Assembly (NCBI GenBank): GCA_030849065.1
Contig: JASAON010001535.1
Location: 8,705-48,474 of the forward strand
DNA length: 39,770 nucleotides
Direction: 5' to 3'
From: Jaenimonas drosophilae
Taxonomy: Eukaryota; Euglenozoa; Kinetoplastea; Trypanosomatida; Trypanosomatidae
The notes beneath the pieces were generated by a model that worked only from the letters and a program-made list of their open reading frames with translations, was not told where the DNA came from and made no database searches. Below, piece by piece: positions 1-10,449 of the stretch. A program made the translations under genes and the position numbers. Every line of letters starts with the position of its first letter. Within the stretch, counting starts at the first letter, position 1.

Positions 1-1104
1 ACGTTGGCGGTCGGCATTAGCGGCAGCCTCAACGTCTGAGGCCTGTTGGCGCACAGCATCTAGTTCAGCTTCAAGTTCTGCAATACGTTGTTGTTGGTCA
101 TTGGATGGGCCAGCATTCATCATTGTAGGTACAGCTGGGCCACCGAAAACATCTTCATCATCACTAGCCGCAAACGGGTTAGCAGAAGCAACATTGTGGT
201 GGGGTGGTGCAGACGCCTGTGCAGGTAGAGAAGTGGCAAGGATTGAGGCAGGACTGGCTGTAGGCACCGCCAGCTGAAGCTGCCGCAGCTCCTCCTCCAG
301 CACCTCATTCCTCTGCACCTGCGCATCTAGACGTGCCTGGAGCTGATGCGCATCCTCCTCCATCAGCTGTTTTGTTTCTTCACGATCCGCAGCAAGACTG
401 CGCTCCGCCATGAATTGGGCCTCGAGTTGCGCCATGGCCATCTCCCGCCTCTCTGCGGCCTCCTGGAGTTCCTCCGCCAGTGTGCGGAGGATGCGGGATT
501 CATCCTCGGCTCGACGTGATTGATCCTTCCACTGCTCCACCTCACGAAGCAGAGATTCATTCATCTGCGTCAGCCGCTCAGCATCCAAGTTGTGCTCTTC
601 AACAGCAGACTGGTGCTGGTTTGACCAACCTCCTAACTGCTTCTGCAGCTCCAGCACCTCCGCTCGTGCGGCATCGCGCTCCATCACGACCGACCTCATC
701 TCTGCTTGATGCTGCTGCATCGAGGCCTCCCAGTGTGCCTTGTTGGCAGCCTCGCACTCTGCCATGTGTGCGTTGAACTGCTCCACCAGCGACTGCCGAA
801 CACTCTCAGCATCTGCTGAGGTGGTGGCGGAGGTGTTTAGTGCGTGCGTTGGATGAGGTGCGGCAGCATCGGCCGCGGATGGAAGGCCGTGGTGGCCTGG
901 ATCGCTGGAGCTGGGTCGGCTCTGACGATGTGCCGCAAGCACCGCACGGCCACGAACCTGCAGGGCAGCCGCCTCCACCGTGGTGTAGTGCGGTGAATGT
1001 TGTTGTCGGTGTGCGGCCAACACCTGCCGGCCACGCTCCTTCAACGCGCGTTCATCCTCCATCGACGCTGGCCACGCAATGGGAGGAACGGGTAGCGTAC
1101 TCAT
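1..1104 (-). CDS. Coiled-coil protein with NPF motif, N-terminal part (runs off the left edge)
   Basis: A reading frame opens at the ATG at 1104 and stays open for 368 codons to base 1, so the C-terminus is missing. The first 61 residues contain a repeated unit: RGRQVLAAHRQ at 24-34 and RGRAVLAAHRQ at 51-61, spaced 27 residues apart. Residues about 100-285 are rich in E, Q, R and A with heptad-like spacing and should form a long coiled coil. A linker at 285-335 carries an NPF tripeptide (309-311) followed by an acidic patch (SDDEDVF), and a second coiled coil starts near 338. NPF is the classical ligand of EH domains in endocytic proteins, so a membrane-trafficking adaptor is one possibility, but this is inference from one short motif. 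I do not recognise the family. The start is supported by a polypyrimidine tract and an AG just two bases upstream of the ATG. Confidence 0.8.
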   Translation of the reverse strand, partial: MSTLPVPPIAWPASMEDERALKERGRQVLAAHRQQHSPHYTTVEAAALQVRGRAVLAAHRQSRPSSSDPGHHGLPSAADAAAPHPTHALNTSATTSADAESVRQSLVEQFNAHMAECEAANKAHWEASMQQHQAEMRSVVMERDAARAEVLELQKQLGGWSNQHQSAVEEHNLDAERLTQMNESLLREVEQWKDQSRRAEDESRILRTLAEELQEAAERREMAMAQLEAQFMAERSLAADREETKQLMEEDAHQLQARLDAQVQRNEVLEEELRQLQLAVPTASPASILATSLPAQASAPPHHNVASANPFAASDDEDVFGGPAVPTMMNAGPSNDQQQRIAELEAELDAVRQQASDVEAAANADRQR

Positions 1105-1168
1105 TCCTGTGTGTGTGTGTGCCAGTGTGAAAGGGTGGGATGAAAAGATGAGGAAAGAAGAAAGGTTG
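1105..1168 (-). promoter_or_regulatory. Candidate spliced-leader acceptor of the coiled-coil gene
   Basis: On the minus strand a C/T-rich tract (about 1130-1165) is followed by a CA dinucleotide repeat and then by AG at 1107-1108, the first AG after the tract. It lies two bases before the ATG at 1104. This matches the trans-splice acceptor arrangement of kinetoplastids; the implied 5' UTR would be very short. Confidence 0.5.
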
Positions 1169-2340
1169 CACAATACTGATGTGCTGCAAATACTAAAGTG
1201 TGTGTGTTTGTGTGAAAGGGTGTGAGAGATCTCCACCAGGAGAGTTGTTGGCAGAGCACACGTATCAAGGGCACAAGCAAGAAAGGTTCCACCAATGGGG
1301 GGCGGTTATGATCCGCTGGAACGACCTTGAGCAACGAGGTGCGTGTGTATGTGTGTGTGTGTGTGAGTGAGTGTGCGACTAGCTATGTATTCTGTTCAAG
1401 CACCAAGAATAAGAGTGAGAGAAGATTCATGCACGTGAGTGCGTGTACGCAGACGGTGCCATGCAGCATGTGTGTTTCCTCCCCTTCAAACCCCCCAGCT
1501 CCACTCACAAACGGAGATGGAAGAAGGGTGAGAATGGGAGGGCATCTCCCCCACTCAGTCGGAGTCAAGGGGCAGAGCGACCCAGTGAGAGGTCTGTGTA
1601 TGTGGGTTTTATTTTTTTGTGTGTTGAATTGTTGTTGTTGTTCTTTATTGGAAATGGACGTTGAGGGAGAAAGAAGATACGTCAGCTCGGAGACACACAC
1701 ATTCATTCATTCATTATTGCACTAGAAACGAAGAACAAAACACAACAAAAGAAGAGTCATAGATGAATGGCTTGACCAGATAACGAGAACGAATCGAGAA
1801 CACCATCATCACCCAATGTTACCCCCTCCTCCACCTCCTTCATTCTGTGTGTTTGTGAGGTCCATCGGGGCACCGCAGCAACGCCACCAGAGGCGGGCTG
1901 GGTGCATGCGATGTAGAGGTATTTTTTTGTGTGTTTTTTTCTTTTCTTGTTCGTTTGTGTTTTTTTTTCTTTCTGAGCGTGTGTGTGGTAGGAGGAAACG
2001 AAGGTGGTGGGTGATGGGGGAGGACGAAGGGGGGAAGGCACGCGATCGGCGATAGCCACCTTTCCAAGGACGGTGCCAAAGACGTGAGCGAATACAACGA
2101 CAAAGCGGCATATGAAGGGTTTGGGGAATAGAGAGGAGGACGTGTATGCCGAGGGTGAGGACGTCTGAGCTCACGATACAACAGTGGGGTGAGAAGAACG
2201 TGTGAGAAAAGAATGCACACTTTTGTTTTCCTCCTAGACCACCACAACCCACTCACATCACCTTCACAACAACAACGACGATCATCAAAAGCAAGTTCAG
2301 ATTCCCTTCGTCCTCTTTCCTCCCAAAGTGAATATCAGCA

Positions 2341-2364
2341 ATCATCATCATCATCATCATCATC
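2341..2364. repeat. (ATC)8 trinucleotide microsatellite
   Basis: Eight perfect ATC units in the intergenic region, followed by imperfect copies to about 2372. No reading frame that I consider real uses it. Confidence 0.9.
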
Positions 2365-4665
2365 ACCATCATTTGCCATCCTGAGAGAGAACCGGCGGTG
2401 TCCTTCTCCTCCCAGCACCGCCGCCAGCCCCCTCCTAAGATAGAGGGGTTCAAGCAAGAAGCACAAAGACTAAGCGAAGCTGCCTCTGCGGCACGTTGTT
2501 GGATGAGGAGATCATAAACCAGTAATTGCTCCGTACATCCGCGTGTGTCTTTGGGGAGGTGAATGAGTCTTCTTTTTGTTTTCTCGGTTTTTTTCCATGT
2601 GTTTTCATGTGTGCACGCGGTATGCGTGTGTGCGCTGGTTGGGGGGAGCAAAAAACCTGTGGCCAAGCTCATTCATCATGCAAAAGGACATCCAGCACAG
2701 ATGATTGCGAGCCCCCCCAACTCTGGTAGAGTATCCCCCACCAATACAGTTTTTTTTTTCGCAGTTCTCATCGTGCCAGCCCTCCGGCCCTGTGGAAAGG
2801 ACGTACGGCGCAGGGCAAGAAAAAGGAGGACATGGCTGTGAGGCCGCAAAACGTACAGGTGAGAGTTGGTGTGGGGAGGAGGAGCGGAATCAGCAAAGAT
2901 AAGAAGTGGGCGCTGAAAAGGAGGGGGCAGAGAGCTATTTGGCAATGTGTTTGGCCATGGAGGTGGAAAGGACCGAGCAGGCGCACAACAACAGAAACGC
3001 CGGCCGATTCCCTCAACGCCCCCAACACACGCACAGAGCTCCCTTTTTTGATGGAGAAGTAGCTCCGACTCCGCTTCTGCACCCACAGTGTGTTTGCGGG
3101 CCAGGTGAAGGAGAGGATGGGGGTAGTCGTAGCGCCATAGACGCCACGTCCCACACAGAGCACCTCTCCCGCCCGCCCCCCTTCACTCCTCCTCCCAACA
3201 CGACGTCATACGCACGAGACAGTTCATCCAGCTAAATTTGGCGTGCACACCATTAAAAATGTGGTATATATATAACTTGCACTGTTTTTTTTTATATGAA
3301 AAAGGTGGGTGGCAAAGAAAACACAACGACCCAACGACATGGCATAGTTCTTTTCAGCCCAATATCGATTGGCGTGAATTGGGGGGAGGGAAGAAGTGGA
3401 TGGAGTTGGTCGGTAAGCGCAATCAACGCGCCCTTTCCGCCGTTCACCGCTTGGGTGGTCGTCGTGGTGCGGCGGTGTGTGTGTAGTGGGGGGGGGGAGG
3501 AAGCCGAACAAAAAAAATCCCGTTTTTTTTCTCCCTGTTTGTCAATTGAGGCCGCGTATACTTTAAAAAAAAAAAAAAAGGAAAGCTTCTTCATCTCCTC
3601 CTGGGGGCGAAAATCGGCGCACGTCTGACGGTGAACGAGAGGGGTGAGGCTGGCTTGGTGTGAAAACTCCACCACCTGCAGCCGGAGCACAGCTTTTTCT
3701 CACTTTGGTTTCAACAAGCAAAAACAAAAAAGAATGCCGTGTGTGCGTACGTCTGTGTCATGTGTGTTTCGGTGTAGTCCTCATGGCATTCACTCGTCAA
3801 GACATCAGAAAAAAAAAAAAGAACCGGGCCAGCTCCGAAATGCAGTCGAGTGGGCCGAAGCCTTTAATTCTTTTTTTTAGCCTTGCCGGGTGGCACCGCG
3901 CCAACACACGTCCACACACACACGCCGCAGTGTGTGTTGTATGTGTGTAGGACTGATGTAGGCCGGTGGCATTAAGGCGGCGTGCAAACAGACGTTTTGC
4001 TTCGTTTCGTCTCTCTTAGCGAATACGTTGCGATCAACTCTTGCCTCATCATCACCATCCATCATAGAACCATTCAGCAACCTCTCTCTCCACACTACCC
4101 CCGTCTTCACCATGGAAGAAGAAGTGTAGGAAAGGGATGCTTCTCAGCGATGAGGACGGTCAATCAAGGCGTGTTATGCGCGGGTGATGATTTGGCGTCG
4201 GTGAGGAGAAAAGAAGACGGTATAAAAAGCGGGGAGGAAGAAACGAGCTGCACCTCCCTCCCCCATCATCATTGCTTCCTCGCCGTTGCCCATCGCCCCA
4301 CTCGCGCACACACTCTATATACATGATGTGTTCCGCATTTTTCCCCCCATGATGCATCACCCACCTTCCATCCCTTTCTCCCCGAGAATGGGCGGCAGCT
4401 TTTGTTTTTTGGTTTTTTTTGGTTTTTTGTGCGTGGGAGTTACTTGTTAGATCATTATATGGATGAAGGTGGGTAGGGAGTGGGGTTGAGGAGATACGTG
4501 CCATCATGTGTGCTCCCCCCCCCCTCCTCCCACTGCGTTCGTTTCCACTCGTGCCCACGCACTCGGTGTGGGGGTGTGGCAGGGTCGGAGTGTGGGGGAA
4601 GGTAGGAGAGGGGGGTTGGGTAGGTCAGGGGCTACGATGCTTTGTGGGCGGCCTATAGACGACGA

Positions 4666-7600
4666 CTACGATGCCGGGGACCACAGGTTGTGGATGTCTT
4701 CCGGGGCAGGCTCCTTGATGTGAAGCTTCCACTTGGAGTACAGCAAATGTAGTGCGTCAGAGACGACGTAGGTGTTGCGGAGGTCCTCGGCCGTAACCGC
4801 CCCAGGATCGTACTTGCAGAAGGCGTTGAGCAGAAAGAGTGCCTGGAAGGTGAACTCCATCACCCGCTTGAGCTCGGCGGGGAGGTTGGGGATGTGCTTG
4901 AACTTGGCTTGAAGGTACTCCCATCTGTCCTCCACGCTGCGGCATTGGTTCTCGTAGTCCGCGGGGAAGACGAGGACGTAGTGCAGCAACAACCCGCCAA
5001 TAGCAGAGGGGATATCACCAAAGGGGAGGGCCTGCAGGAGATCGCAGCAGCCCATGAGGGGGCAGTCGCTGAGGCCAGTGAGGAAGACGGAGGTGGAGAT
5101 GACCTCGACGAGCTCACGAAGCGAGCGGTTCATGGCACGGACCATGACGGAGAAGGCGCAGAGGTGGCGGCTGTAGACCGGAGCCCACTCCATCTCATCG
5201 CTGCCGCTCGCATCTAAGTATGGCACAGTAACGAGGGTAGCAATACGTGCGGCCAAAAGAACCGGTGGGCTATCTTCATTATCCAACAGATGCTGGTCGG
5301 GTGCCACATCGTCCTTACCATCCTCCTCTCCTTCAGCGGCTTCCGGGGACTTCTCCACCACTACCGGAGGCTTTTCAGGGGTCTGTGATACCTGTGCTTG
5401 CTCAGACTCGTCGTTGCTGCTGATGTAGCAGCACGGGCTGGAGTTGATGATCTCAACGCGAACCAACTCGGTGAGACGAACCAATGCACTCTGAAACTCT
5501 GGAGGGCATTGGGCCAGAGACCGGCAGAGATAGACCGTGAAGGCGGTGTTATTGTCGGGCTTGCGGTCGTCGTCATCCATCTCATCCACCGCACCACCAT
5601 CCGCACCACCAGCCGTCGCACCCGTGGCGTCTGCGGAATCGGCAGCTTCTCCGGCGGGCTCGGAGGTGGAGGCAGCTGGGCCTTCACCACTCTCCTCTCC
5701 ATCTGCATCGCTGCGTGCCGTTATCACAGGTGGCGCCACGACCGCATGAGAGAAGTAGCCCAGGAAGTCGAAGACCTTGAGCAAAATGGCAAAGTAGGTC
5801 TGACGCGTGCCACGGTAGATGGGCTGGTGATTGGGCACGCCCCGTAGTGGCACCTGCGACTCGGGGATGCAGGTGACGGAGTTCGTCAAGGAAAGCACCT
5901 TGGAGATGTGGATGTCGCTCAGCTCCATCGTATCCAGGTCCTCCATCGTGGAAACATTCCACTCATCGAGGGTGATATTCTCCGCAGGACGTGCCACCAC
6001 CATGAGGATGTTATCAAACCAGCGCACCCACGACACCTTCTCCAGCCGCTGCTTGTACACGCTATCGGTCATCTTCAGCACAATCTGGTAGAGAATCTGA
6101 CCGCGAAGGGCAACCAGGGTGGGTAAGTGGTGGTGGTAGTTGGTTGTGTCGGAGACGGGGAAGTCATCACGGAAGTACGACTGGGTGATGATGGTCATGA
6201 AGCTCACGGATAGGAGGCCACAGTACTGGCAAAAGAATAGGAACAGCGGAACGAGATTGCCAAAGACACCCGAGAGGTTGTTGGGCATGTTCTTGATGGT
6301 CAGGTTTGGATCGAAGACGCGCTTGAAGTAAACCACAGGTTCCTTGCACTGCTTGGAGAAGACGGGGCTGTACTGGAGGTAGGTTCTACCCTTGGAGTGC
6401 TTCAGCACCTCAGAACCCGTACGCGCGCGATCAGAGGACCCATTCACGCCCGACGCACCCGGTCCACCATGCTCGAACTGCGTGATGAAGTCACGAAGGC
6501 TAACGTAGTGTGGCACGCCACTCGCGAGTTCCTCGTAGATGGCCTCCGTCGTGAGGTTCAGGTTCGCACGTGCCGCACTGATGGCGGGGTGGGTGGCAAT
6601 GAGCATGCCAAAGTCCAGCATGCGGTCGCCCGCGGCGCTGGTGTCGGTGCCACGGATCTGGTGGGGGAAGAGCCTATGGAGTACCTCGTTGCGATCAAAG
6701 TAGGCCACCGCATCACCCACCAGGTCGATCTCGGCAATGACCTGCATGGGTTCATAGGGGAGCATCATCATCTCAGCGGGGCCCATGACGAGCTGCACGT
6801 CGCCCTCCTTGAGGAAGGTAATCATTTGGCACCAGTTGATGAAGGGTGAGGTAACGGTGAGAACGCCGAACTCGGAGCGGAGGAAGCGCTGGACAGCCAT
6901 GAGTACATCCTCTCCGAGGGAGCTCGATGTATCAAAGGCCTCGGCGATCTCCTCGTGGGTTGGGAGCTCGCCAATGTTAAGCTTGCCCCACACCGCATCG
7001 CGCACCTGCAGCTCCTTGGGGCTGGGCAGGAAGGCCTCCACGTCCCCGCTCACGCCGATGCCGTTGAAGACCCAAATGGGCTCTAGATTCTTGGCACGCA
7101 TCTGCTCCACATTCTCACGAACCAAGGCGAGAAGCTGGTCGGGAAGAGGGCTGTGCAGGAACCACAACGGGTCGCGCTGCAGAAGCCGACTGCGGATCGT
7201 CGTCATCATGTAGTTGCCATCAACGGCGATGTGCACGGGTCCATCTTTCACAGGGTCATGACCGGGAGGGAAGAACTCTGAGAGTCGGCCCTCCTTGAGC
7301 AGCATGCGGTCCTTGAGGAAGTCGTAGAGTGAGAGGAGGGGTGGGATGGGGACCTCCTCCGCGGCGGGGTTCGGGGTGGGCAGGTTGGGCGGCTGGGGTG
7401 TGTGGAATCCTCCAGGGGGAAGCATGCCATGCATCCCATCCGCTCCCATGGGCATGTTCGGCGGTACCCCTCCAGGACCGGGCATCGGAGTAGTCATCAT
7501 CCCAGCGGGTGGGCCCATCATGTTCATCATGTTGCCATTCATGTTGGGTCCATTCATGTTGTTCGATTGATGCTGCGAGTGGTGGTGGTTAAGACCGCCA

Positions 7601-9336
7601 TTGTTGTTGTTGCGGTGATTTCGGTGCATCGATCCTCCGTTGTTGCGCCCAACACGACCACCAGACTGGGGAGGCATCATACTCTGCTGCATAGGCATCA
7701 TCCCTTGTTGCATGTTGTTGTTGTTGTTATGATGGTACCCTTGGCCAGATGCAGCACCACGCGGAAGTGGCACTGGGGGCTGCGACGGCTGCTGCCAGCC
7801 TCCATCACCACCACCGTTTCCACCCATGGGTCCATATCCCATCATGTTGTTATTGCTGTTGTTGGGCTGGTTCATACGGAGCATGTTGTGGTTGTTGTTG
7901 GGGGTTGGGGGCCCCATGGGTCCCATTCCTTGTTGCATCTGTTGCTGTTGCTGCTGCTGCTGCTGCTGCTGCATCGGCGGGGGTGGTGGGGGAAGGGGCA
8001 TGCCGTTGTAGTTGGACATCGGTGGGTGATTCCCTCCCATATTGTTGTTGTTCATCGGGCCCGGCATGGGCGAACTACTCATGCCCCCTGACCTCACGTT
8101 GGGGTTACTGTTCGCGTTCATGTTGCTGTTGTTATTGCCAACAGAAGGGTTGTTGGTGCTACTGCCCTGCACCGACGGTGGCGACGGATTTCCATTGTTG
8201 TTGTTGTTGTTGTGGTACGGCGCACTGTTGTTGGGGCCGTTGTTGTTGTTGGGGTGGTACCCCGGGCGAGGACCTCCCTGCATGGATTGCGGTCCAGGGC
8301 CACCTCCATGCATCATGTTGTGGTGCTGTTGGTTCCCGCTGTGGTTCTGCTGGTGATTGCCAACCTGTCCACGGACGTTGTTGTTGTTGTAACCCCCTGG
8401 AGGAGGTGGGGATTGAGGGGGGGCATTCATGTCCATGGGACCACCACCACCACCACCACCGCTATAGCCCATGTGCGGAGAACGTAGTGGTTGGGCATAG
8501 CTAGAATCCATCGGCATTGGTGGACCACCACCGCCACCACGGAAGCTACCATTGGGAGGAGGCGGGCTCATGTTTCCGCCGTTGTTGTTGTTGTAGGGGC
8601 CGGGTGGTGGCGGAGGAGGGCTATAGTAGTTGCTCCCTCCTGACATTGGCGGTGGAGGAGGAGGGTAGTCACCTCCATGGTTGTAGTAGCCACCCTGAGG
8701 AGGCTGCTGATGCTGGTTGTTGTTCATGGGTCCATGGCGCATCATGGGTGGGGGAACCATTTGCTGCTGTTGGGGTTGCTGCTGCATTCCTGGGCCGGGC
8801 ATGTTGTTGCCGCCGTTTGGTCCACCCTGGGGGCCGGGAGTAGGTGGATAGCGGGCATTCTGGGACATGCCCCAGTTGCCGTTGTTGTTGTTGTTGTTCT
8901 GCATTTGGTGCTGACCTCCACCACCGCCCTGCATGTGTGGCGGAGGGGGGTTGTTACCGGAGCCTGGATAAATGGGGCCACCTCGTGGGAGGTTATCCAT
9001 CATCATGGGCGAGCCGTCGCTGCTGCTGTTTCCACCATAGCCGCCCTGTGAATGGTGGTGGTGATGGAAGTGGTGCAACTGTGGAGGAGGGGGTCCACCG
9101 GAAGGGAGTGGCGTTGGAGGAGGCTGCTGTTGTGGTGGTTGCTGCTGTTGCTGCTGCTGTTGTGGTTGCTGCTGCTGCTGCTGTTGTGGGGGAGGTGGGG
9201 GTGGGGGAGGTGGGGGCGCAGCGGGCATCTGGCCAGATCCGGGCGAGTTATTGGAGTAGGATCCTGGCGAGCTAGAATGGGGGTTGTTGTGGTTGTGGTT
9301 GCCCCCGCCGCCGGAGCGGTTGTTCATCCTTGGCAT
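4666..9336 (-). CDS. MKT1: MKT1-family post-transcriptional regulator with long low-complexity N-terminus
   Basis: This 1556-aa protein has two parts. Residues 1 to about 655 are almost only Q, N, G, P, M, H and S, with runs of polyP, polyQ and polyN. From about 665 the sequence becomes globular: an XPG-N-like segment with VDGNYM around D706, then an XPG-I-like segment near 845-900 (GPAEMMMLPYEPMQVIAEID) without the acidic metal ligands of active FEN/XPG nucleases, then the long helical MKT1 C-terminal region, interrupted near 1208-1262 by an acidic A/E/D/G-rich insert. MKT1 proteins are inactive XPG-fold scaffolds; in yeast and trypanosomes they work with PBP1 to stabilise or activate mRNAs bound by RNA-binding proteins, in the cytoplasm. 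Trypanosomes have two paralogues, MKT1 and a longer MKT1-like protein; the long N-terminus suggests the latter, but I cannot decide. ATG at 9336, TAG at 4666. Confidence 0.9.
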   Translation of the reverse strand: MPRMNNRSGGGGNHNHNNPHSSSPGSYSNNSPGSGQMPAAPPPPPPPPPPQQQQQQQPQQQQQQQQPPQQQPPPTPLPSGGPPPPQLHHFHHHHHSQGGYGGNSSSDGSPMMMDNLPRGGPIYPGSGNNPPPPHMQGGGGGQHQMQNNNNNNGNWGMSQNARYPPTPGPQGGPNGGNNMPGPGMQQQPQQQQMVPPPMMRHGPMNNNQHQQPPQGGYYNHGGDYPPPPPPMSGGSNYYSPPPPPPGPYNNNNGGNMSPPPPNGSFRGGGGGPPMPMDSSYAQPLRSPHMGYSGGGGGGGPMDMNAPPQSPPPPGGYNNNNVRGQVGNHQQNHSGNQQHHNMMHGGGPGPQSMQGGPRPGYHPNNNNGPNNSAPYHNNNNNNGNPSPPSVQGSSTNNPSVGNNNSNMNANSNPNVRSGGMSSSPMPGPMNNNNMGGNHPPMSNYNGMPLPPPPPPMQQQQQQQQQQQMQQGMGPMGPPTPNNNHNMLRMNQPNNSNNNMMGYGPMGGNGGGDGGWQQPSQPPVPLPRGAASGQGYHHNNNNNMQQGMMPMQQSMMPPQSGGRVGRNNGGSMHRNHRNNNNGGLNHHHSQHQSNNMNGPNMNGNMMNMMGPPAGMMTTPMPGPGGVPPNMPMGADGMHGMLPPGGFHTPQPPNLPTPNPAAEEVPIPPLLSLYDFLKDRMLLKEGRLSEFFPPGHDPVKDGPVHIAVDGNYMMTTIRSRLLQRDPLWFLHSPLPDQLLALVRENVEQMRAKNLEPIWVFNGIGVSGDVEAFLPSPKELQVRDAVWGKLNIGELPTHEEIAEAFDTSSSLGEDVLMAVQRFLRSEFGVLTVTSPFINWCQMITFLKEGDVQLVMGPAEMMMLPYEPMQVIAEIDLVGDAVAYFDRNEVLHRLFPHQIRGTDTSAAGDRMLDFGMLIATHPAISAARANLNLTTEAIYEELASGVPHYVSLRDFITQFEHGGPGASGVNGSSDRARTGSEVLKHSKGRTYLQYSPVFSKQCKEPVVYFKRVFDPNLTIKNMPNNLSGVFGNLVPLFLFFCQYCGLLSVSFMTIITQSYFRDDFPVSDTTNYHHHLPTLVALRGQILYQIVLKMTDSVYKQRLEKVSWVRWFDNILMVVARPAENITLDEWNVSTMEDLDTMELSDIHISKVLSLTNSVTCIPESQVPLRGVPNHQPIYRGTRQTYFAILLKVFDFLGYFSHAVVAPPVITARSDADGEESGEGPAASTSEPAGEAADSADATGATAGGADGGAVDEMDDDDRKPDNNTAFTVYLCRSLAQCPPEFQSALVRLTELVRVEIINSSPCCYISSNDESEQAQVSQTPEKPPVVVEKSPEAAEGEEDGKDDVAPDQHLLDNEDSPPVLLAARIATLVTVPYLDASGSDEMEWAPVYSRHLCAFSVMVRAMNRSLRELVEVISTSVFLTGLSDCPLMGCCDLLQALPFGDIPSAIGGLLLHYVLVFPADYENQCRSVEDRWEYLQAKFKHIPNLPAELKRVMEFTFQALFLLNAFCKYDPGAVTAEDLRNTYVVSDALHLLYSKWKLHIKEPAPEDIHNLWSPAS
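7925..7972 (-). repeat. Polyglutamine-coding CAG/CAA tract in the MKT1-family gene
   Basis: On the coding strand this is a nearly pure CAG run with a few CAA interruptions, encoding about ten consecutive glutamines. A second Q-rich block lies at 9121-9190. CAG-dominated tracts of this kind are prone to length change between strains. Confidence 0.85.
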
Positions 9337-9376
9337 CCCTGTCCTGTAAGCGAAGCTGGTGAAGATGGAGGGAGCT
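9337..9376 (-). promoter_or_regulatory. Candidate spliced-leader acceptor of the MKT1-family gene
   Basis: The coding strand reads a C/T-rich stretch (9361-9374) followed by a CACCAG (AG at 9356-9357) and a second possible acceptor, TTACAG (AG at 9344-9345), a few bases before the ATG at 9336. Confidence 0.4.
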
Positions 9377-10425
9377 ACACGGGGGTTGACGACAATACAC
9401 GGTTGTGGGAAAGGTTGAGACTGTAACCCAATGGATGAGCTGTGCTCTTGGGGACGACGGAGTCGGTGTGTGGTCTGCCTCTCTTTTTGTGGTGTTGGAC
9501 CACAGTCAGTTGTCTCTCAGAGGTAAAGAAAAAAAACGACGGGCGGTAGTAGTTTGTGTGTGTGTACCTGCGGTAATTCTCTTTTGGTGACGCTGGTGCA
9601 AAGCGACTGTTCACAGACGGGGTAGACAGCGACTTCAGCACACCAACTGCTGCACCACGCGTTCCACCGGTGAGGTTAGGGAAGGGGGGAGGGTGTCAGG
9701 GAGGGGATGGTAGGGAAGGAGGTGTACGCAGGGACCAGTGCCGTTACAGGAACGCAGTGGATCAAAGCAACTCACTCCGATGTTGAAGATGACTGGCTAC
9801 CCGATAGGGAAAGAGTAGAACACTCTATGGCGGGTTGTCTCAGAGAGAGGGCTGGTGGGTCTGCGAAACGCTGGCGTACCGGATGGGCGCTCACACAATG
9901 CCGACTGGGATGTTTCTGGAAGAGGCACACAAGCTGTTGTACTGTTCTCTCTCACAATGATTGTCGGGGAGTCAGCTACAGTGCAGCAACAGTGATGAGA
10001 GAGGCAGGTGATGACAGTCCCGCTTCGTTGAGGAAAGGGGAGATGGTCCTACACACGCGTTGAACTATGTCAGCCAACGAACGCTTCGCTCCAATCACCA
10101 GCTGTTGACACACTACGATGTGTAAAGGGGTGTTGATTCCTTTCTTTTTTTGGTGTTGTTTTCAGATTGACGTGATTGTGATCACTCAAAATCGATGTAA
10201 GTCCAAGAAAATTTTGCGAATCAGCTCAGTGGGATGGTCGAATCGACCGATGCATATAGGGGGTTTGAGGTAACGGAGTGACGGCACAGAACGCAGACAA
10301 GTCAGAACGGTGTCGGAGCCTGTTGTCTGTGTAGAGCTCAGGACGCTCTTCAGTTCGTGACGTCCTCTTCCTTGGTGGAAAAATGCGTACGGGTGTAAAG
10401 GGGCTGGTGAGTACAGTGCTAAACG

Positions 10426-10449
10426 CTCTCTCTCTCTCTCTCTCTCTCT
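10426..10449. repeat. (CT)12 microsatellite
   Basis: Twelve perfect CT units on the plus strand between the MetRS and MKT1-family genes. Confidence 0.9.

Larger units (their letters stand above)
1105..4665. other. 3.5-kb intergenic region with microsatellites and homopolymers
   Basis: I see no convincing gene here. It should contain the 3' UTR of the MKT1-family gene and the 5' UTR of the coiled-coil gene. It is full of simple sequence: TG repeats at 1108-1121 and 1346-1366, (ATC)8 at 2341-2364, G10 at 3488-3497, A15 near 3565-3579, C10 at 4515-4524, and many T/C tracts. Short open frames on both strands lack ATG starts, overlap each other, or are made of these repeats. A small gene or ncRNA cannot be excluded. 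Confidence 0.6.

Noticed and set aside
7402..8504. Several plus-strand open frames with runs of leucine, valine, cysteine or histidine
   Set aside because: They are antisense readings of the polyN/polyQ/polyP codons of the MKT1-family N-terminus.
9707..10063. Plus-strand ATG frame of 118 codons between MetRS and the MKT1-family gene
   Set aside because: Opposite strand to the unit, no recognisable motif, Arg/Gly/Cys-rich composition typical of chance frames.
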